Assembly: GCA_963580455.1 (NCBI GenBank)
Contig: OY756957.1
Coordinates: 28,736,501-28,800,500, forward strand
Direction: 5' to 3'
Origin: Euonymus europaeus
Taxonomy: Eukaryota; Streptophyta; Magnoliopsida; Celastrales; Celastraceae
DNA: 64,000 nt
Position numbers and translations under genes: made by a program. Under the pieces are notes generated by a model that saw only the letters and a program-made list of their open reading frames with translations, was not told where the DNA came from and ran no database searches. Shown here piece by piece: positions 1-11,818 of this stretch. Numbering within the stretch: the first letter of the stretch is position 1; each line of letters opens with the position of its first letter.

Positions 1-407
1 ATATAACATATATGAAGAGGTATTTATGTAACTAAATCCAATTATATTTGCTGACATGTATTTCTAATATATGTATTTATTTTAAATAATTCGTTCGAGG
101 AAGACACTTGAAATTGAATAAAGCAATCAAAGCTAATGCTTTAGACGCGAGATTAAAAAAATAATACACCCAATATTAATCCATCAGCCCAAAATTAACG
201 CAAATCAAAACTGTCAATTATGATATAACTATATAATTGAAAAAAAAAACTACCCTAATCTGGTTGGAAAAAAAAAAGATATACAGGAGTCAAGTATTAG
301 CTCTTACCTTTCTCATTTTTAATAAAATTAATAATTTTTATAATAATTATAAAATAATCTCAAGTGTGTCAAGAGCAAATTAAAGATGAATGAATTATTT
401 TTGTTAC

Positions 408-881
408 CGATCTTGACGAGCTCATCAATGAACTTCTGAACAGCAGCAGAGTGTTTCTTCAATCCAGCCTCCTTTGGTTCTTTAACTAAGGCCTGTTTTT
501 AAGTAAAAATTCCAAAGTTCAGACCCTATTTTTATTTTGAACAGTTAACTTGTTTGCTGTTATGTATCTTTTTCACAAAGAGAATATGACCTTGATTTCA
601 GCAGAAGAAGCCTCGTAGATTTCAACCACTTTAGGTTGGATCTCTGTCTTCTTCTCTCCAAACTCCTTATTGATTTCTTCCTGGATATATCATACTCAAA
701 CAACATAAGCAAAAGAAATATATATATATATACACACACAGTTGTGTGCTGCCAAATTATAAATATAAACCTTAGAATCATCAAAGGACTTAGAAGCTTC
801 GGCTGCTGCAACTTTCTTGGTGCTATCCTTCTCAAAAACCTTCTTGATCTTTGGAAGAACCTTGGATTTCCAATAACCCAT
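408..881 (-). CDS. PCAP1: PCaP1/DREPP plasma-membrane cation-binding protein, 5' part (partial)
   Basis: The product belongs to the plant DREPP/PCaP family, peripheral plasma-membrane proteins that bind Ca2+/calmodulin, phosphoinositides and the cytoskeleton. Three coding exons read in phase: 881-771 (37 codons, starting MGYWKSKVLPKIKKVF), 680-591 (30 codons) and 492-408 (28 codons plus one base), each with GT-AG borders. The MGYW N-terminus carries the N-myristoylation Gly2 and Lys-rich membrane-binding stretch typical of the family; the next exons are rich in Glu and Lys. The last visible donor is at 407/406 and no further exon is evident in 1-405, so the remaining coding sequence lies beyond the left edge. 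A 5'UTR intron is likely at 907-995 (acceptor GCGTTAG, donor CAG/GTTAGC). Family recognition is firm; the orthologue name rests on remembered similarity. Confidence 0.85.
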
Positions 882-999
882 CTTTCTCAATTCCAAACAA
901 TTATCTCTAACGCAGCGGAAACAAAATTGATTCAACAACAAATTAAACACTATTAATAAGGAGTAGTACGAGAGAGAGAGAAAGAAGTTGCTAACCTGG

Positions 1000-2378
1000 A
1001 GAAGCTAAAGAGAATTTCTCTCTATACGTCGCTTGAGTTGTTGATCTTCAATGAAACAACAATTTTAATAGGCGTGGCAGCAAACATGTACACAAGTTTC
1101 TCACCAAAATAGCCTTTTGTTTCTCACTAAATTACAAATACCCCTCATTTAATTCATTCATTAATCATTAATGACAGCAAACCCCACTACACGCAATGAC
1201 TCTTAATATCCTTTCTTGTTAGTGGTGGAAAAAAATCCATGAACAATTTAAGTATTTAAATTAAATAATATTTATAATATGTTTGGATTTAAATTAGTTC
1301 GTATTTTTTGAAGTATTTAATTGATCATATTTAGATTAGTTTAAATCTGAATAAGTAAATTGAAAATAATTAAATTTAGGTAAAGATCCGAACAACTAAA
1401 TTAAACTTGAATCCTGTATTTATACTTGAATTCAATTTTAAACCGGACAAAATCTTAATTTTTAGACTTTGGACATAAATTTTTAATATATAACTTACGT
1501 TTAAACTTTATTTAAAAATTTATGCTGAACAAATTCGATCATCTGAATTTGACATAGTTTTCCCCACAAATTCAAAGGGTGGTCTTGTAAATATGTGGAC
1601 GACAACAGTTGGGGTAAAATGGATAAGGCGGCAGTAAGCGGAGACGCTTGGCACTTGGCAGGGCAGTGACAGCTGGCAGTGACCTCATTCCAAGGTGGCT
1701 AAACATCCAACGTGGGGCCCTAATTGAACTTGTCACGTGGCCTAGCTGGTCCTTCAATCATGCCGTCGATGAAGAGCAGAAAAAATAGATTGATTGAACA
1801 GTGGACAGATGATACACGCTTGCAAGTTTTGTTTGTTTGCTTGCATCCACATGGGAGGGTGCGCTTGTGTAGAGTGAGAGACAAGAAACCATTGATTACT
1901 TCACGGTGGGGTTGATCGATCATTGATGCTTAATGATTTAATTAGTTAAGGATTTGATTATTGTGGTAGCTTAACTGAACAAGGAATATTGGGTTTAGTT
2001 TTATGTGGTGGATTTGTAGTACAGAACAAGTTTTTTATATGACTCGTATTATTGGGTTTCTTTATTACTTAATGCTTAATGAAAGGTTTGTATTATTTGT
2101 TTCATGTCGATGCAATTTTATGCTCAAACCATACGTCAGCAGTTAGGTTTAGGCTGTGATGAGGATGGCAAATCTCAGGAATTATAGGAACAATATAATG
2201 AAGGCCGATTTAGGAATACTCCGATGTTTAAGCCAATAATATTTACAAACGATAATTAAGAGTGCAAGGTTTATCAATTTAGAATGCATTCAACATCCCT
2301 TTTATAGTAGTTGTGACATGGACGTTGGATGTTGGGATTTTAGCAAACCCCTGCTATATCTACAACAAGAATTCTCAA
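1000..2378. other. Intergenic, upstream of PCaP1
   Basis: No coding exon is visible. The stretch holds the PCaP1 5'UTR and promoter (minus strand), AT-rich sequence, and a somewhat GC-richer patch around 1620-1760 that includes a CACGTG G-box core near 1733. Open frames here lack splice context or family similarity. Confidence 0.5.
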
Positions 2379-2511
2379 GTGAGGGATCCCTCACGGATTT
2401 TTCCGTGCGGGATCCCTTCCTCACCACATAACGTGTGTGGCCCGCCATCACACCCGATTTTGTGGCGAGGGAGGGATCTCGCACAGAAAAATCCGTGCGA
2501 GATCCCTCATG
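2379..2511. repeat. Inverted repeat (foldback) with GGGATCCC-rich arms
   Basis: The left arm (2379-2428) and right arm (2461-2511) are near-perfect reverse complements around a roughly 32-base loop. Most arm differences are transitions. Each arm is itself partly palindromic around ACGGATTTTTCCGT. It could be a foldback MITE or a transcribed hairpin; no target-site duplication was identified. Confidence 0.75.
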
Positions 2512-3010
2512 TGATAAGTGCTTCTATCTACAAAATCTCATAAAATGTTGAATTGTTGTGATCATAACTTTTGGGATCATGTGGATTCTTTATCATTCCT
2601 TAAAGGGCATTTTGGCCACTAATTTTTTATTTTAAATTATGGTTATATTTTGATTGGGATTACGAATTCAATGACATTTTTTTTGTCTAAAAAAAATCAA
2701 ATGAATTGTTTAAAACACATGAGAATTTTGAACCATTAATATAAACCAAAAACACTCTACGTCTTTTTTCATGACCCATTAGATTTTTTTAAAACCAAAA
2801 TTATATCGTCCGACTCAAAATCTCAATCAAAAATATATTCATAATTTTAAAAAATATATTTTAATGGCCAAAATGTCCTCTTACAATGCAGCAGACCACG
2901 AACACTCCTAAATTTTACTTGGGTTGGTTCAGTGACAAATTCATGGTCTTTTTCCTCTCTAACGTTATCTGTTATGTTCACTAGGCACGGTTTATTCTTA
3001 TCTATATTTA

Positions 3011-3208
3011 GGGCGCGTTTGATAAGATGATTATAAATAAGAGTATGATGTACTACTAGAATAATCATTACCCAGCTATTCCCATGGATAATCATTACAT
3101 CGAAAATATGAAAATCTAAAAAAATACTTGGATAAATAATATATACATATTCTAAATATGAATATTTATTTATTCATATAATTTTAATCACACCTCTATC
3201 AAACACAC
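3011..3208. mobile_element. Small AT-rich MITE-like element
   Basis: The left end contains GCGTTTGATAAGATGATTAT. The right end, read on the reverse strand, contains GTGTTTGATAGAGGTGTGATT. These similar terminal inverted sequences bound about 200 bases of AT-rich non-coding DNA, as in small hAT-like or Tourist-like elements. No clear target-site duplication was seen. A related terminus occurs near 25360. Confidence 0.45.
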
Positions 3209-3368
3209 AATTAATGTTATTGATGTCATATGTAACGTAGCTAACTAAAGTAGTATATAACTACAGGCCGAAGAAGAACCTTTTCGAGATATTCAAGCCG
3301 TTATGGGGTCTGTTGTAGACATTTAAGAAAAGAATATTTTAAATAATCGGACCGGCTGGTTCCTTAAT

Positions 3369-3609
3369 GTTGAGGTTGGGCTCAGATGCTTGGGCTTTTA
3401 TTATCACGGGCTTTGGGGCCTAGTGTTAACTTGAATGAAATGATCTGGCTTGAAAGATGAAAACCCAAGAGGAATAAGAAGAAGTGTTTTTGTGCGATTG
3501 TTAATTAATGATGGTGGCTCTGCAACAGTTCCAAGTGCCTGTTCCAAGTTCCACTGGCAATCTGGCACCCTCTGCTAATTACTTGTCGTTGGAAGAATGT
3601 TATTTTTAA
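3369..3609 (+). pseudogene. Truncated duplicate of the Y3IP1 promoter and first codons
   Basis: Positions 3369-3570 match 6509-6690, the promoter, leader and first codons of the Y3IP1 gene, with scattered substitutions and small indels. Shared landmarks are TTGGGCTCAGATG, AAAGATGAAAACCCAA and the ATGATGG start context. From the ATG at 3508 the copy reads MMVALQQFQVPVPSST, against MMALQLFQVPLVPSS in the intact gene. Similarity then ends and the frame stops at 3607-3609. Only about 18 recognisable codons remain, so this is a 5' relic rather than a gene. Its promoter half might still drive transcription. Confidence 0.75.
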
Positions 3610-4990
3610 TTATTTAACTTTTACTTGCTCATATTATCCGTCCCCGGGATATCATATAATTAATTCCCTGAAAAATATTGAGTAGTCACCATATACAAGA
3701 AATTCTCCGTCCTTTTTAAAACTTCCATAATGGGCGGGCATGCAGTCCAGTGGAATGTGAGTGTGCTGGAACTTCATGACTAGCTAGTAGTAGCTCGATC
3801 AGATCAGTGTTTGGCATCTTGGGTTTGAACTTTTAAATAACTCCTGCAGGTTTGAAGCATGTAACTTTCATAACAAAATATTTCTTAATTAATACATCTA
3901 TGTTTTCATTTTAAGCTGGTCATAATATATATATATATATATATATATAATTTAATTACCTGTAACTCTGTCGACCTTGTAGGCAGTGAAAAATTCACTG
4001 AGGAAGAAGTACGTACAAGGATCCAAAAGAGCGCGATCGAGAAACTGTAGAAGATCATATATATATCGCAGCAGAATTGGAGAATCCGCGCGAGTTTGTC
4101 TATAGAAAATCTTATGTTCAAAATTGGCAACAAGCTAGCGCTGTGAATACGGTGTTTGGAAAGTCTTACATGACAGAGACAGAGACAGAGACAGAGACAG
4201 AGACAGGTTGCGATGTCTCAATTTATAAAAAGAAGAAAAGAGCCTTTCATTTTCTCGACCTTCCTAGTTGTCATTTCTCTATTTTTTTTTCCTTCTTTGA
4301 CGACCCTCCAAGGCGTAATTAACGTGATTTCATGACTTCAGAAAGAAGCACTTCCGATGTCAAATTAGGTTTTAGATGATGTATCATTGGAGGAATACGT
4401 TCCGAAACCCTCTCTTTCTAGTATTAATTTAAAGGTATTTAATTTGAATCTTTCAAGTTTCAACCCATTATTAATTGTTCCATACAAATACAAAATGACA
4501 GACAAGTATATAAGGGCCCACTACACACACACACACATATATATATATCGTAGAATGCTTGTAATCTAGGGTACCCTTATTTCTTGCAATTAAATGCATT
4601 TTTAGAAATTAAGAAGCAAATTAATTAATTAATTATGCGAAAAGCATGCAGTCCATGATCGATGTCGTCAGCACTGAATGATGGTAATCAACGGCGCCGG
4701 TGCAGTTGAGGCATAATATTCAACCAGACGGGCGTCAGCGATTGCTGGCCTGTTTATTCAACGGGGTTTTGTTTCGCATAATTTGTGAAAATTTGTTCGA
4801 TCCACATTGAGACTTCTAGCTGGTTTTACTTTTCAACGAAGATATCCAGATAATCGCCCACGCAGAAACCAAAAGGATAATAAAAATATAAAGAAAATTA
4901 AGATGTTCGCTCAAAAAGTCACATCACCAGGCCAACCACCGGGCACCCACCCCATCATTACCTAACTTCATTTATCCAAACCCTGCAGCA
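3610..4990. other. Intergenic with microsatellites
   Basis: No supported gene. There is an (AT)n run near 3927-3949, a GAGACA hexamer tandem at about 4152-4206, and a (CA)n/(TA)n patch near 4522-4550. The distal part is the promoter of the small gene at 5092. Confidence 0.6.
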
Positions 4991-4992
4991 GC

Positions 4993-4999
4993 TATAAAT
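4993..4999 (+). promoter_or_regulatory. TATA box for the small coiled-coil gene A1
   Basis: TATAAAT lies about 93 bases upstream of the ATG at 5092, in a sensible position for a short leader. Inferred from sequence only. Confidence 0.4.
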
Positions 5000-5091
5000 T
5001 ATGCATCCCCTCCATTGTTTTTGTGGCCGCAGAAGTATATGCTTTTCTAAAAGCCAAATCTCTCTCTCTAGAACAGCTAGCTGTACTTACA

Positions 5092-5497
5092 ATGACACAG
5101 AATAAGGGCAAATCCACTGGAGTGCGACTCAAGAGTTGTAGGACACGGAGAAGCAGCTGCTTTGAGGTCAGTGCCCGTTAGAGATATTTGTTATCAGTTA
5201 AATTTAATTTTTTTCCCATCATTTTTAACTAGTACTTCTCATTTATTCTCCCAATCAAAACTAAAAATGAAGGTTACAATGGAGAAGCTGAGAGACAAGG
5301 TTTCAAAGAAGAGGGAAAAAACAGAACGCATGAAGCAGCAGCTAAACGAAATGAAGGCCAAAGTGGAAGAGATGGAATCAGAAAACGCCCGAATGCTGGA
5401 GGAGAACAAGCTGGCCATTGAGGAGAACGTCCACATCCAACGCTATGTGTACTACGTGCTGCTTGTCTTCTTATTCGGTGGTAATGGTGGAGACTGA
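5092..5497 (+). CDS. Small basic coiled-coil protein with hydrophobic tail (family A, copy A1)
   Basis: I do not recognise a named family. Two exons, 5092-5166 (MTQNKGKSTGVRLKSC..., 25 codons) and 5273-5497, join in phase 0. The acceptor AATGAAG uses the AG of an AUG-like context, so a naive reading would start at MKVTMEK instead. The 99-residue product has an Arg/Ser-rich head, a charged helix (EKLRDKVSKKREKTERMKQQ onward) with coiled-coil heptads, and a C-terminal hydrophobic run (YVYYVLLVFLF) before GGNGGD, suggesting a weak membrane anchor or packing surface. A paralogue with the same architecture and the same AATGAAG acceptor lies at 62849-63387 on the other strand, which supports this as a real gene. 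Function unknown. Confidence 0.65.
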
Positions 5498-6510
5498 TTA
5501 GTGTCTGTAAACCCTAGCTATAACTTAATTATGTGTTTGCATGTGTCTTTTTCTTCTTATTTCTTTTTCTTACCCTAGCCTATGTGTTTGTGTCTATCTG
5601 TCATGAAATTTCGTATATCTTTGATTGGGGAAAAGCGAAGCTTTAGTACTACTGTTGGTTTCCCCAAACCCTAGCATGCATTTTGTATTTATAATTATTG
5701 TGGCGTAACTGTGGTAGAGACCTGATTGTCGTTAATTAGTTTCCCAAAACCCTAGCCTATGTGTTTGTGATTGCAATTTACTTTTGTCAAAATATAATTT
5801 TTAGTACCTCAATTATAGACATATGTTAACGTTGTCCCCAAAATTGCATTAAGACAAAAACAATTTTTCACATAAACAAAGCTAATTTCAGAAAACCACA
5901 GACACACACAATAGAGACAGGACACGACATTACAAAAGGGCAAACAAAGCTAATTTAACATGCAAGAATAACAATAAAATCGTACAAGAACCATATTAGA
6001 GTGGAACCTCGAACCGTATAAAAAACAACAATAATTATCATTAATCATCCATCTAAAAAAAAGATTTCCATCAACAAGTCCAAAATAATCTTTAAAAATA
6101 ATACTCAACCATTTCTTTTAATAAAAGAGAATGATATCTCGATAATTTTATTAATAGTCTCATTTATGACAGAAAAAATACTATGGTTACAAATGTAAAG
6201 AGAATCAAATACGTAAACCACAACAACGAATCCAAGAAATAGATGAATATTCACATGAAGCTCAAAGAACATGTAGATTCAATACAATCAAACTGGTCTA
6301 AATTTCTAGTGGCAACTAATTAAAGAATCTCACCTAAACTATGACTCCGCTCTTCCTTCGTCTCTCACGAACCAGAGTGCCATGAGCACATCCATCAATA
6401 GATTCAATAAATAAGTGATATATAATAATAATAATAACTCCAAGCCAAAAATAAATAAATATATTTATCTATATAGCATTAATTAATATTACCAATAGAC
6501 TGCGGAAGGT
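5498..6510. other. Intergenic; 3' flank of A1 with repeated CCCTAG motifs
   Basis: No gene. Copies of (A)AACCCTAG or close variants occur near 5508, 5573, 5664 and 5749, two of them within a repeated CCCTAGCCTATGTGTTTGTG. The remainder is AT-rich sequence ending in the Y3IP1 promoter. Confidence 0.5.
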
Positions 6511-6648
6511 GTTGAGCTTGGGCTCAGATGTGCGGGCTTTAATATCAAAGGCTTTGGCCCAAGCTATAACTGGAAGTCTGGAATTATCTGGTTTGAAACT
6601 TGAAAGATGAAAACCCAAAGACGAAGAAGTGCTTTTGTGTGATTGTAG

Positions 6649-8782
6649 ATGATGGCTCTACAACTGTTCCAAGTGCCACTGGTACCCTCATCCAAATCCA
6701 AATGCATCGACTATCCCAACGGCAGAAACAGCAACTGCTACCCCCAATATACACAATTTCTGGGTCATAATCTCGGGAGTAGGAGGAACGACGGTGTTCG
6801 TAGGAGGGGCTTTGAATTGGCTGCTGTTGACAAGAACGAATTGCTATTTGGTGCCTCGCCGGATAAAACTGTGCAAGACCCAAATGCCCAAGAAGAAGAA
6901 GAAGTTGATGATGATGAAGAAGGAGCACCTTCACCCACCCCTGAGGACCTTGAATACGTTCGCGAAATCCAGAGAGTGTGTTCTCTCTCTTGTTCTCATT
7001 CATTTGAAGAATTTCTTAACTACTACTACGCTTTTTCACTCATGTTTCTTAGTGTAGGTTTTGGAACTTCTCAAGAAAAACAGAGACATGATATTCAGTG
7101 AGGTAATTATATCTTGAATTTGTTCAATTTGGGGTCATTATGTTCTGGGTGCTGTTCATGCCAGTCATTGGTTCGTTAATTTTTATTTTGTGTTTAATTA
7201 TAAAAGGTTAAGCTGACTATAATGATAGAGGACCCAAGAGAAATTGAGCGAAGGAGATTACTTGGAATTGACGATGCTGATGCACCTACCAGAGAGGATT
7301 TAGCTACTGTCTTGGAGGAAGTAAGCCCCTTTATCCTTCTTTATGTCTTTCTACATGTGAAATTACTGAAATTATTGTTAATCAGTGTTTATTTGAAAGA
7401 CAACTTAGAACACAGGACCATTATATTCTGCTATTGCAAGCAACAAACTTCTGCAAGACAAAGCGGAGAAGTTATATCTACAATAAATGATGTGGAGAAA
7501 AATACTAATTTCATTATGGTTTTGATTCTTAATTTATTAGGTTCATGAAGGTAAAGTCCCGAAAGATCGCATTGCTCTTCGATTGCTAGCTGAGGAAATG
7601 CTAAACTGGCCTAACTTAGAGGTATTCACTTGACTTGAGTGTGTGGTAAGTGGTAACTATTGTACTCGTTGAATACTTTATCAAATATTTCTAAGAAATT
7701 GATATTCAAGTGTGCAAAATTGATGTTTTTGTTTCATGGTATCTTATATCATGTCATTTGTATAACATGCCTTAACTACGGCTCTTATGCTAGTATAGTC
7801 ACTAACACCCCCATATAACCATATTATCTTCGTCTCCATCAGTGAAAATCTTGGTAAAACATGATTGTTTATTTATGCCTTTTCTTCCTTTGACCACTGC
7901 TTGGAATGTAGAATGTGATGCTGATTTATCATGCAGATGAAATCAACAAATATGTCCATACCCTTGCCAAGTTTTCTTGCTTGATGCGCTCTCATGAATA
8001 AAATTCTGTTTTTTTTTTCTTCTTCTTTTCTGGGTCTGGGAAATAGGTTGAAGTAACGAAGAAAAAGCGCACAAAATCCCTATACGCAAGAGCCACTGAC
8101 ACTGGCATTGATCCTCAAGTGGCTGCTAAAAGACTGAACGTTGATTGGGATTCAGCTGCTGAAATTGATGATGCTGATGCCAACGATGAGACAGAAGTGC
8201 CTCCTGTCGTGGTTTGTTCTTTATTTGGGATAATGTGATTTGTGTTTTCTTTTGCTTTCCAAAATTAATTGTCTCTTTGTCATGAGGATGCTGCAGTTTT
8301 GGTTCCAGACATGTTAAAACAATATTCAGCTTCTAAATATATCTACTGCTAATTATTTTTATTTTTTTAACTAAACAAGATGGTAGGCCGAGTCGCCGAG
8401 AGTCATAATAATTTTCTAACAGTGGTTTTTATTTTATTTTTTAAAAGTGACTTACTGGTGACTACCGTAACAAAATTTCATCAGTTTTTATGCCTTTATT
8501 CTCCTTGAAATCTATTCATTTGAGGACTGCACAAAAGTCAATGATACTACTTAAATTGGTTGCAGAAATTGAAGGTTGATTGAAGTGCACATATTTGTGA
8601 AGGCTGCACAGTACGACGCATAGTTTGAAGTCATAAATTTGCTATGTAAGCTAATCTTTGAGATTTTGACAGAGGAAACTACTTATTTGCAGGGTTATGG
8701 AGCACTGTACTTGGTCACGGCTTTTCCAGTCATTATTGGTATTTCAGTTGTATTAATATTATTCTATAACTCTCTCCAGTAG
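6649..8782 (+). CDS. Y3IP1: Ycf3-interacting protein 1, chloroplast photosystem I assembly factor
   Basis: Y3IP1 cooperates with the plastid-encoded Ycf3 in assembling photosystem I at the thylakoid. Six exons join in phase: 6649-6975, 7058-7102, 7207-7320, 7541-7621, 8047-8211 and 8693-8782, giving 273 residues, close to the family length as I remember it. The N-terminal roughly 60 residues look like a chloroplast transit peptide. An acidic Glu/Asp run and PTPEDLEYV follow, then the conserved core VLELLKKNRDMIFSEVKL, IMIEDPREIERRRLLGI and STDTGID-like ATDTGIDPQVAAKRL. One C-terminal transmembrane helix (ALYLVTAFPVIIGISVVLILF) ends the protein. Two adjacent ATGs (6649 and 6652) could both serve as start. 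A truncated copy of this gene's 5' end lies at 3369-3609. Confidence 0.88.
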
Positions 8783-9508
8783 GAACTAGGAAGCCTGTCT
8801 ACTGTCCAGGCTTTTGTATTAATTATACAATTCAACCTCAAATTTGATATCAATCACTTGAATTTGTGTTTTCCAATATTATTGTGACACTATCTCTATT
8901 ACTTGAAATATAGATGAATGTCTTCTGTGAACAGTCTTTGCACTGTAATTAGTTATTTTTTATTTCCTCTTCCTAATTACAATCTAAGTCGGCTAGACAA
9001 TTCCAGATCTTTGTTTCTTTCGGAAAGTAAGTGTTGGAGCCGGGCCTGTCTTTTCTTGTTGCAGCATTTTCTTTTGCACCTGTATAAAAATTGATTTTGC
9101 TCATGCATGCTAACCTTCATAATTATCATTGATGCATGCACATCGGTCTTTGTCTCTTGTTTCGTGCGTAAGGTTTGGTATGTGTCCACATATGGTTGGG
9201 AGATCAAGTTCTCTTTATGAATAAATGAATAGTTTACTGTCATTATTGGTTAAAAAGACAGCTATTGCAGGAATGGAATGTGAGCATATAGTTCTGGATT
9301 GGATTGAAGGTATGAGTATTTTATTAAGAATCTTATATTATATTGGCGTGCTAATTTTTCTATATTGAGCAAAACAGTTAGACATGGATATCACTACTGA
9401 GAGACCTGAGACATGCTGTCCACGTCCAACATTGTCATGTTGTTTTCTCTTATAAGTATCTCACAATTTCAATTCTTTGTCATCAGCATTTCAAACTATT
9501 AGAACACC
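8783..9508. other. Intergenic between Y3IP1 and the 9509 gene
   Basis: Y3IP1 3'UTR followed by promoter of the downstream gene. No further exon or RNA gene was recognised. Confidence 0.6.
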
Positions 9509-10600
9509 ATGGTGATTCCAGACTCAGATTTATTTGCCACCACAAACAAAATAACTCAATCTGGAGTTGATGTCTATACAGCTGAGGACCATCTCCATGA
9601 GCTTCAGTTTTTGGTAACCGAAGATCCTAAAATCTTGAAAAAAAAGGACAGCCTGCAAATGGAGAAGCGGATTCTGGTTGATCCTATATCACTGAGAGAA
9701 TCATCGTTGAGACAATCTAGCTTCAATATATTGTTGCCGCCTATTGTTACTGCCCGAAACTCTCCACCTCCTCTGCTGCCTGCAAATCCCAGGTTCGTTA
9801 GCTGCAGTCTCCCCAACTCAGCCTCCTCGTCCCCACGATTCAGTTTGAATCATTTGAAGAAGAAATGGAGAAATGAGGGCCAAGAATCTCCCCGAAAAAT
9901 TGATCTTCTTGCTCGCCAGCGCTCATCCGCACACTCGGTGCAACAGGTAATTGATTTACGGAGGAGTCGATCTTGTGCTGAAGGAAAAGCTTGTGAACCA
10001 TCTGATGAATTTGATCTCTGGTTCAGTAAACCAAATGCTACCAAGCATAACAACAACAGTCATCATGAGAGCTTCAACAAAGCCGTGACCACTAAAGTTA
10101 TTCACAAGAGTGGTAAGAACATTCGTCATCACAATGATGAATTTAAATGTGGTGCCCTTTGTCTGTATCTCCCAGGGTTTGGCAAGGGAAAGCCAGTGAG
10201 AACAAGAAAGGTAGAACCAGAGATGGTAAATGTGATATCCAGGACAGTTTCCTTGGAAAAATTTGATTGTGGATCCTGGGCTTCCTCAGCCATTCATGAC
10301 GAAGATGGAGACTCGACAAATCTCTGCTTTGATTTGCCACTTGAGTTGATTCAGAGTAGCATGAATGATGCACATTCACCAGTTACTGCTGCTTTCATCT
10401 TCGACAAGGATCGCAAAGGGGCTCTCAAGCATGGTTCAACCAGAGCAACTTCAAGAAAATCCCATGAATCCCCTCGCCATCTTCGGTTTCCACCATCGTC
10501 TCCAACATCAAACCCTGCCTCACCAGCTTCTTGCGTTACCCCACGCTTGCGTAAGGCAAGAGAGGACTTCAATGCCTTTCTACAAGCACAGAGTGCATAA
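9509..10600 (+). CDS. Uncharacterised plant Ser/Arg-rich protein
   Basis: A single-exon frame of 363 residues with plant-like codon use; the start is the first in-frame ATG (ACCATGG context). The protein is mostly disordered, rich in Ser, Pro, Arg and Asn. The short segments most likely to be conserved are SPRFSLNHLKKKWR, the DLRRSRSCAEGKA block, and a hydrophobic GALCLYLPGFGKGKPVRTRK about two-thirds along. It ends with repeated Ser/Pro motifs and TPRLRKAREDFNAFLQ. No catalytic motif, signal peptide or transmembrane helix is visible. Position between Y3IP1 and a GALS gene matches, as I recall, the uncharacterised gene between At5g44650 and At5g44670. A cytosolic or nuclear scaffold is possible, but nothing proves it. 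Confidence 0.75.
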   Translation: MVIPDSDLFATTNKITQSGVDVYTAEDHLHELQFLVTEDPKILKKKDSLQMEKRILVDPISLRESSLRQSSFNILLPPIVTARNSPPPLLPANPRFVSCSLPNSASSSPRFSLNHLKKKWRNEGQESPRKIDLLARQRSSAHSVQQVIDLRRSRSCAEGKACEPSDEFDLWFSKPNATKHNNNSHHESFNKAVTTKVIHKSGKNIRHHNDEFKCGALCLYLPGFGKGKPVRTRKVEPEMVNVISRTVSLEKFDCGSWASSAIHDEDGDSTNLCFDLPLELIQSSMNDAHSPVTAAFIFDKDRKGALKHGSTRATSRKSHESPRHLRFPPSSPTSNPASPASCVTPRLRKAREDFNAFLQAQSA

Positions 10601-11818
10601 ACCATTCCATTGTTCATGTTTATACCATTGATCCTGGATCAGCATTTTTACACTTTGGGTTTTTGTTCTTTTTTCTTGTCTTCTTTTGGGTGATCTTTCT
10701 TTGGTGCAATGTTGAAGTTTTGGAGGGGGGATCATGACTAAATGGGCACCGCCCCTTCTGGAAAGTAGTACCAAGTATGAGTTACCTTTTTGGACATGAA
10801 TAGAGAAATCAGAAATGTGTGGAGTTTTCTAAATGCGACTTCCAGTTCCGTGACTTTAACCAAGTTATCTATTAAAAGGCAAAAGCTGATATTTCTTCCA
10901 TTTCCATGTCTGGCTGCTAGTGAAGGAACAGCGCATTGTGGAAGTGATGGGTTGGGTTTAGGGTGCACTGTGAATTCAAGTAATAGGCCCAAGTCTATTA
11001 CTGGGCTGCACTTGGATGACGTTTTTTCAAACCAGAATACTACCAGATAGAGATTCTGACAGGAAGCAACAAAACCCATGACTGGACTTGCATTAGTTGT
11101 ATCAATTTAGACTTGTTCAATCCCTCCATGTGACACAAACCTTCTAAAATCAACACGGATTGCTAAAGTTTCCATCTTTGACAAATTAGCATATTGAAAA
11201 TGACATATAAAATCCGGGGGAAGAAAATTTACATCAAGAACTTCGGTGTACTTAAATCTCTGACTCTGTTAATTTGATTATTCTTCTCTTCAATGATGAT
11301 TAGTTACAAGATGAGATACCACAGAAAGAGACCATTGTACCCCACATGACCTTTTGGACTTGTCAAAGAGAGAGAACAGCCTGTGACTTTCCTTAAACAA
11401 AGGATACTTGTAATCAACTCTACAGACTCTTCAACCAAAGCAAAGATACACACATTCATGATTAAAAGACTAGATCAAAAAGAAAAAGAGAGCGAATAGC
11501 AAAGCAAAGCAAACCAAAGCAAACCAAACCAAACACATTGGACCCCTGTCACTTGTTGGTAGCAATGGTGGGTTTACATACCGCCATGGGAATCAAACAA
11601 CCATTATCATCTTTATTATAAAGTTTTTTTTATAGGAATTAAGCTATCAACTTCAATGTTACATGAAGAAATATATGCCACCTGTATTATCTATACTCAC
11701 AAAAAAAGAAAAAACTATCATACAAAAAAGAAGAACCCAAATGTGTCTGCTCCCCCGTTTCACTTCAGAGAAAAAACTAGTGGGAAAAAGATGAGTGTGA
11801 GGCCAGAGTTGGCTGGAG
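10601..11818. other. Intergenic between convergent genes
   Basis: Contains the 3' ends of the 9509 gene (plus) and the GALS gene (minus). No coding exon is supported. A short run of AAAGC/AAACC repeats occurs at about 11500-11533. Confidence 0.6.
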
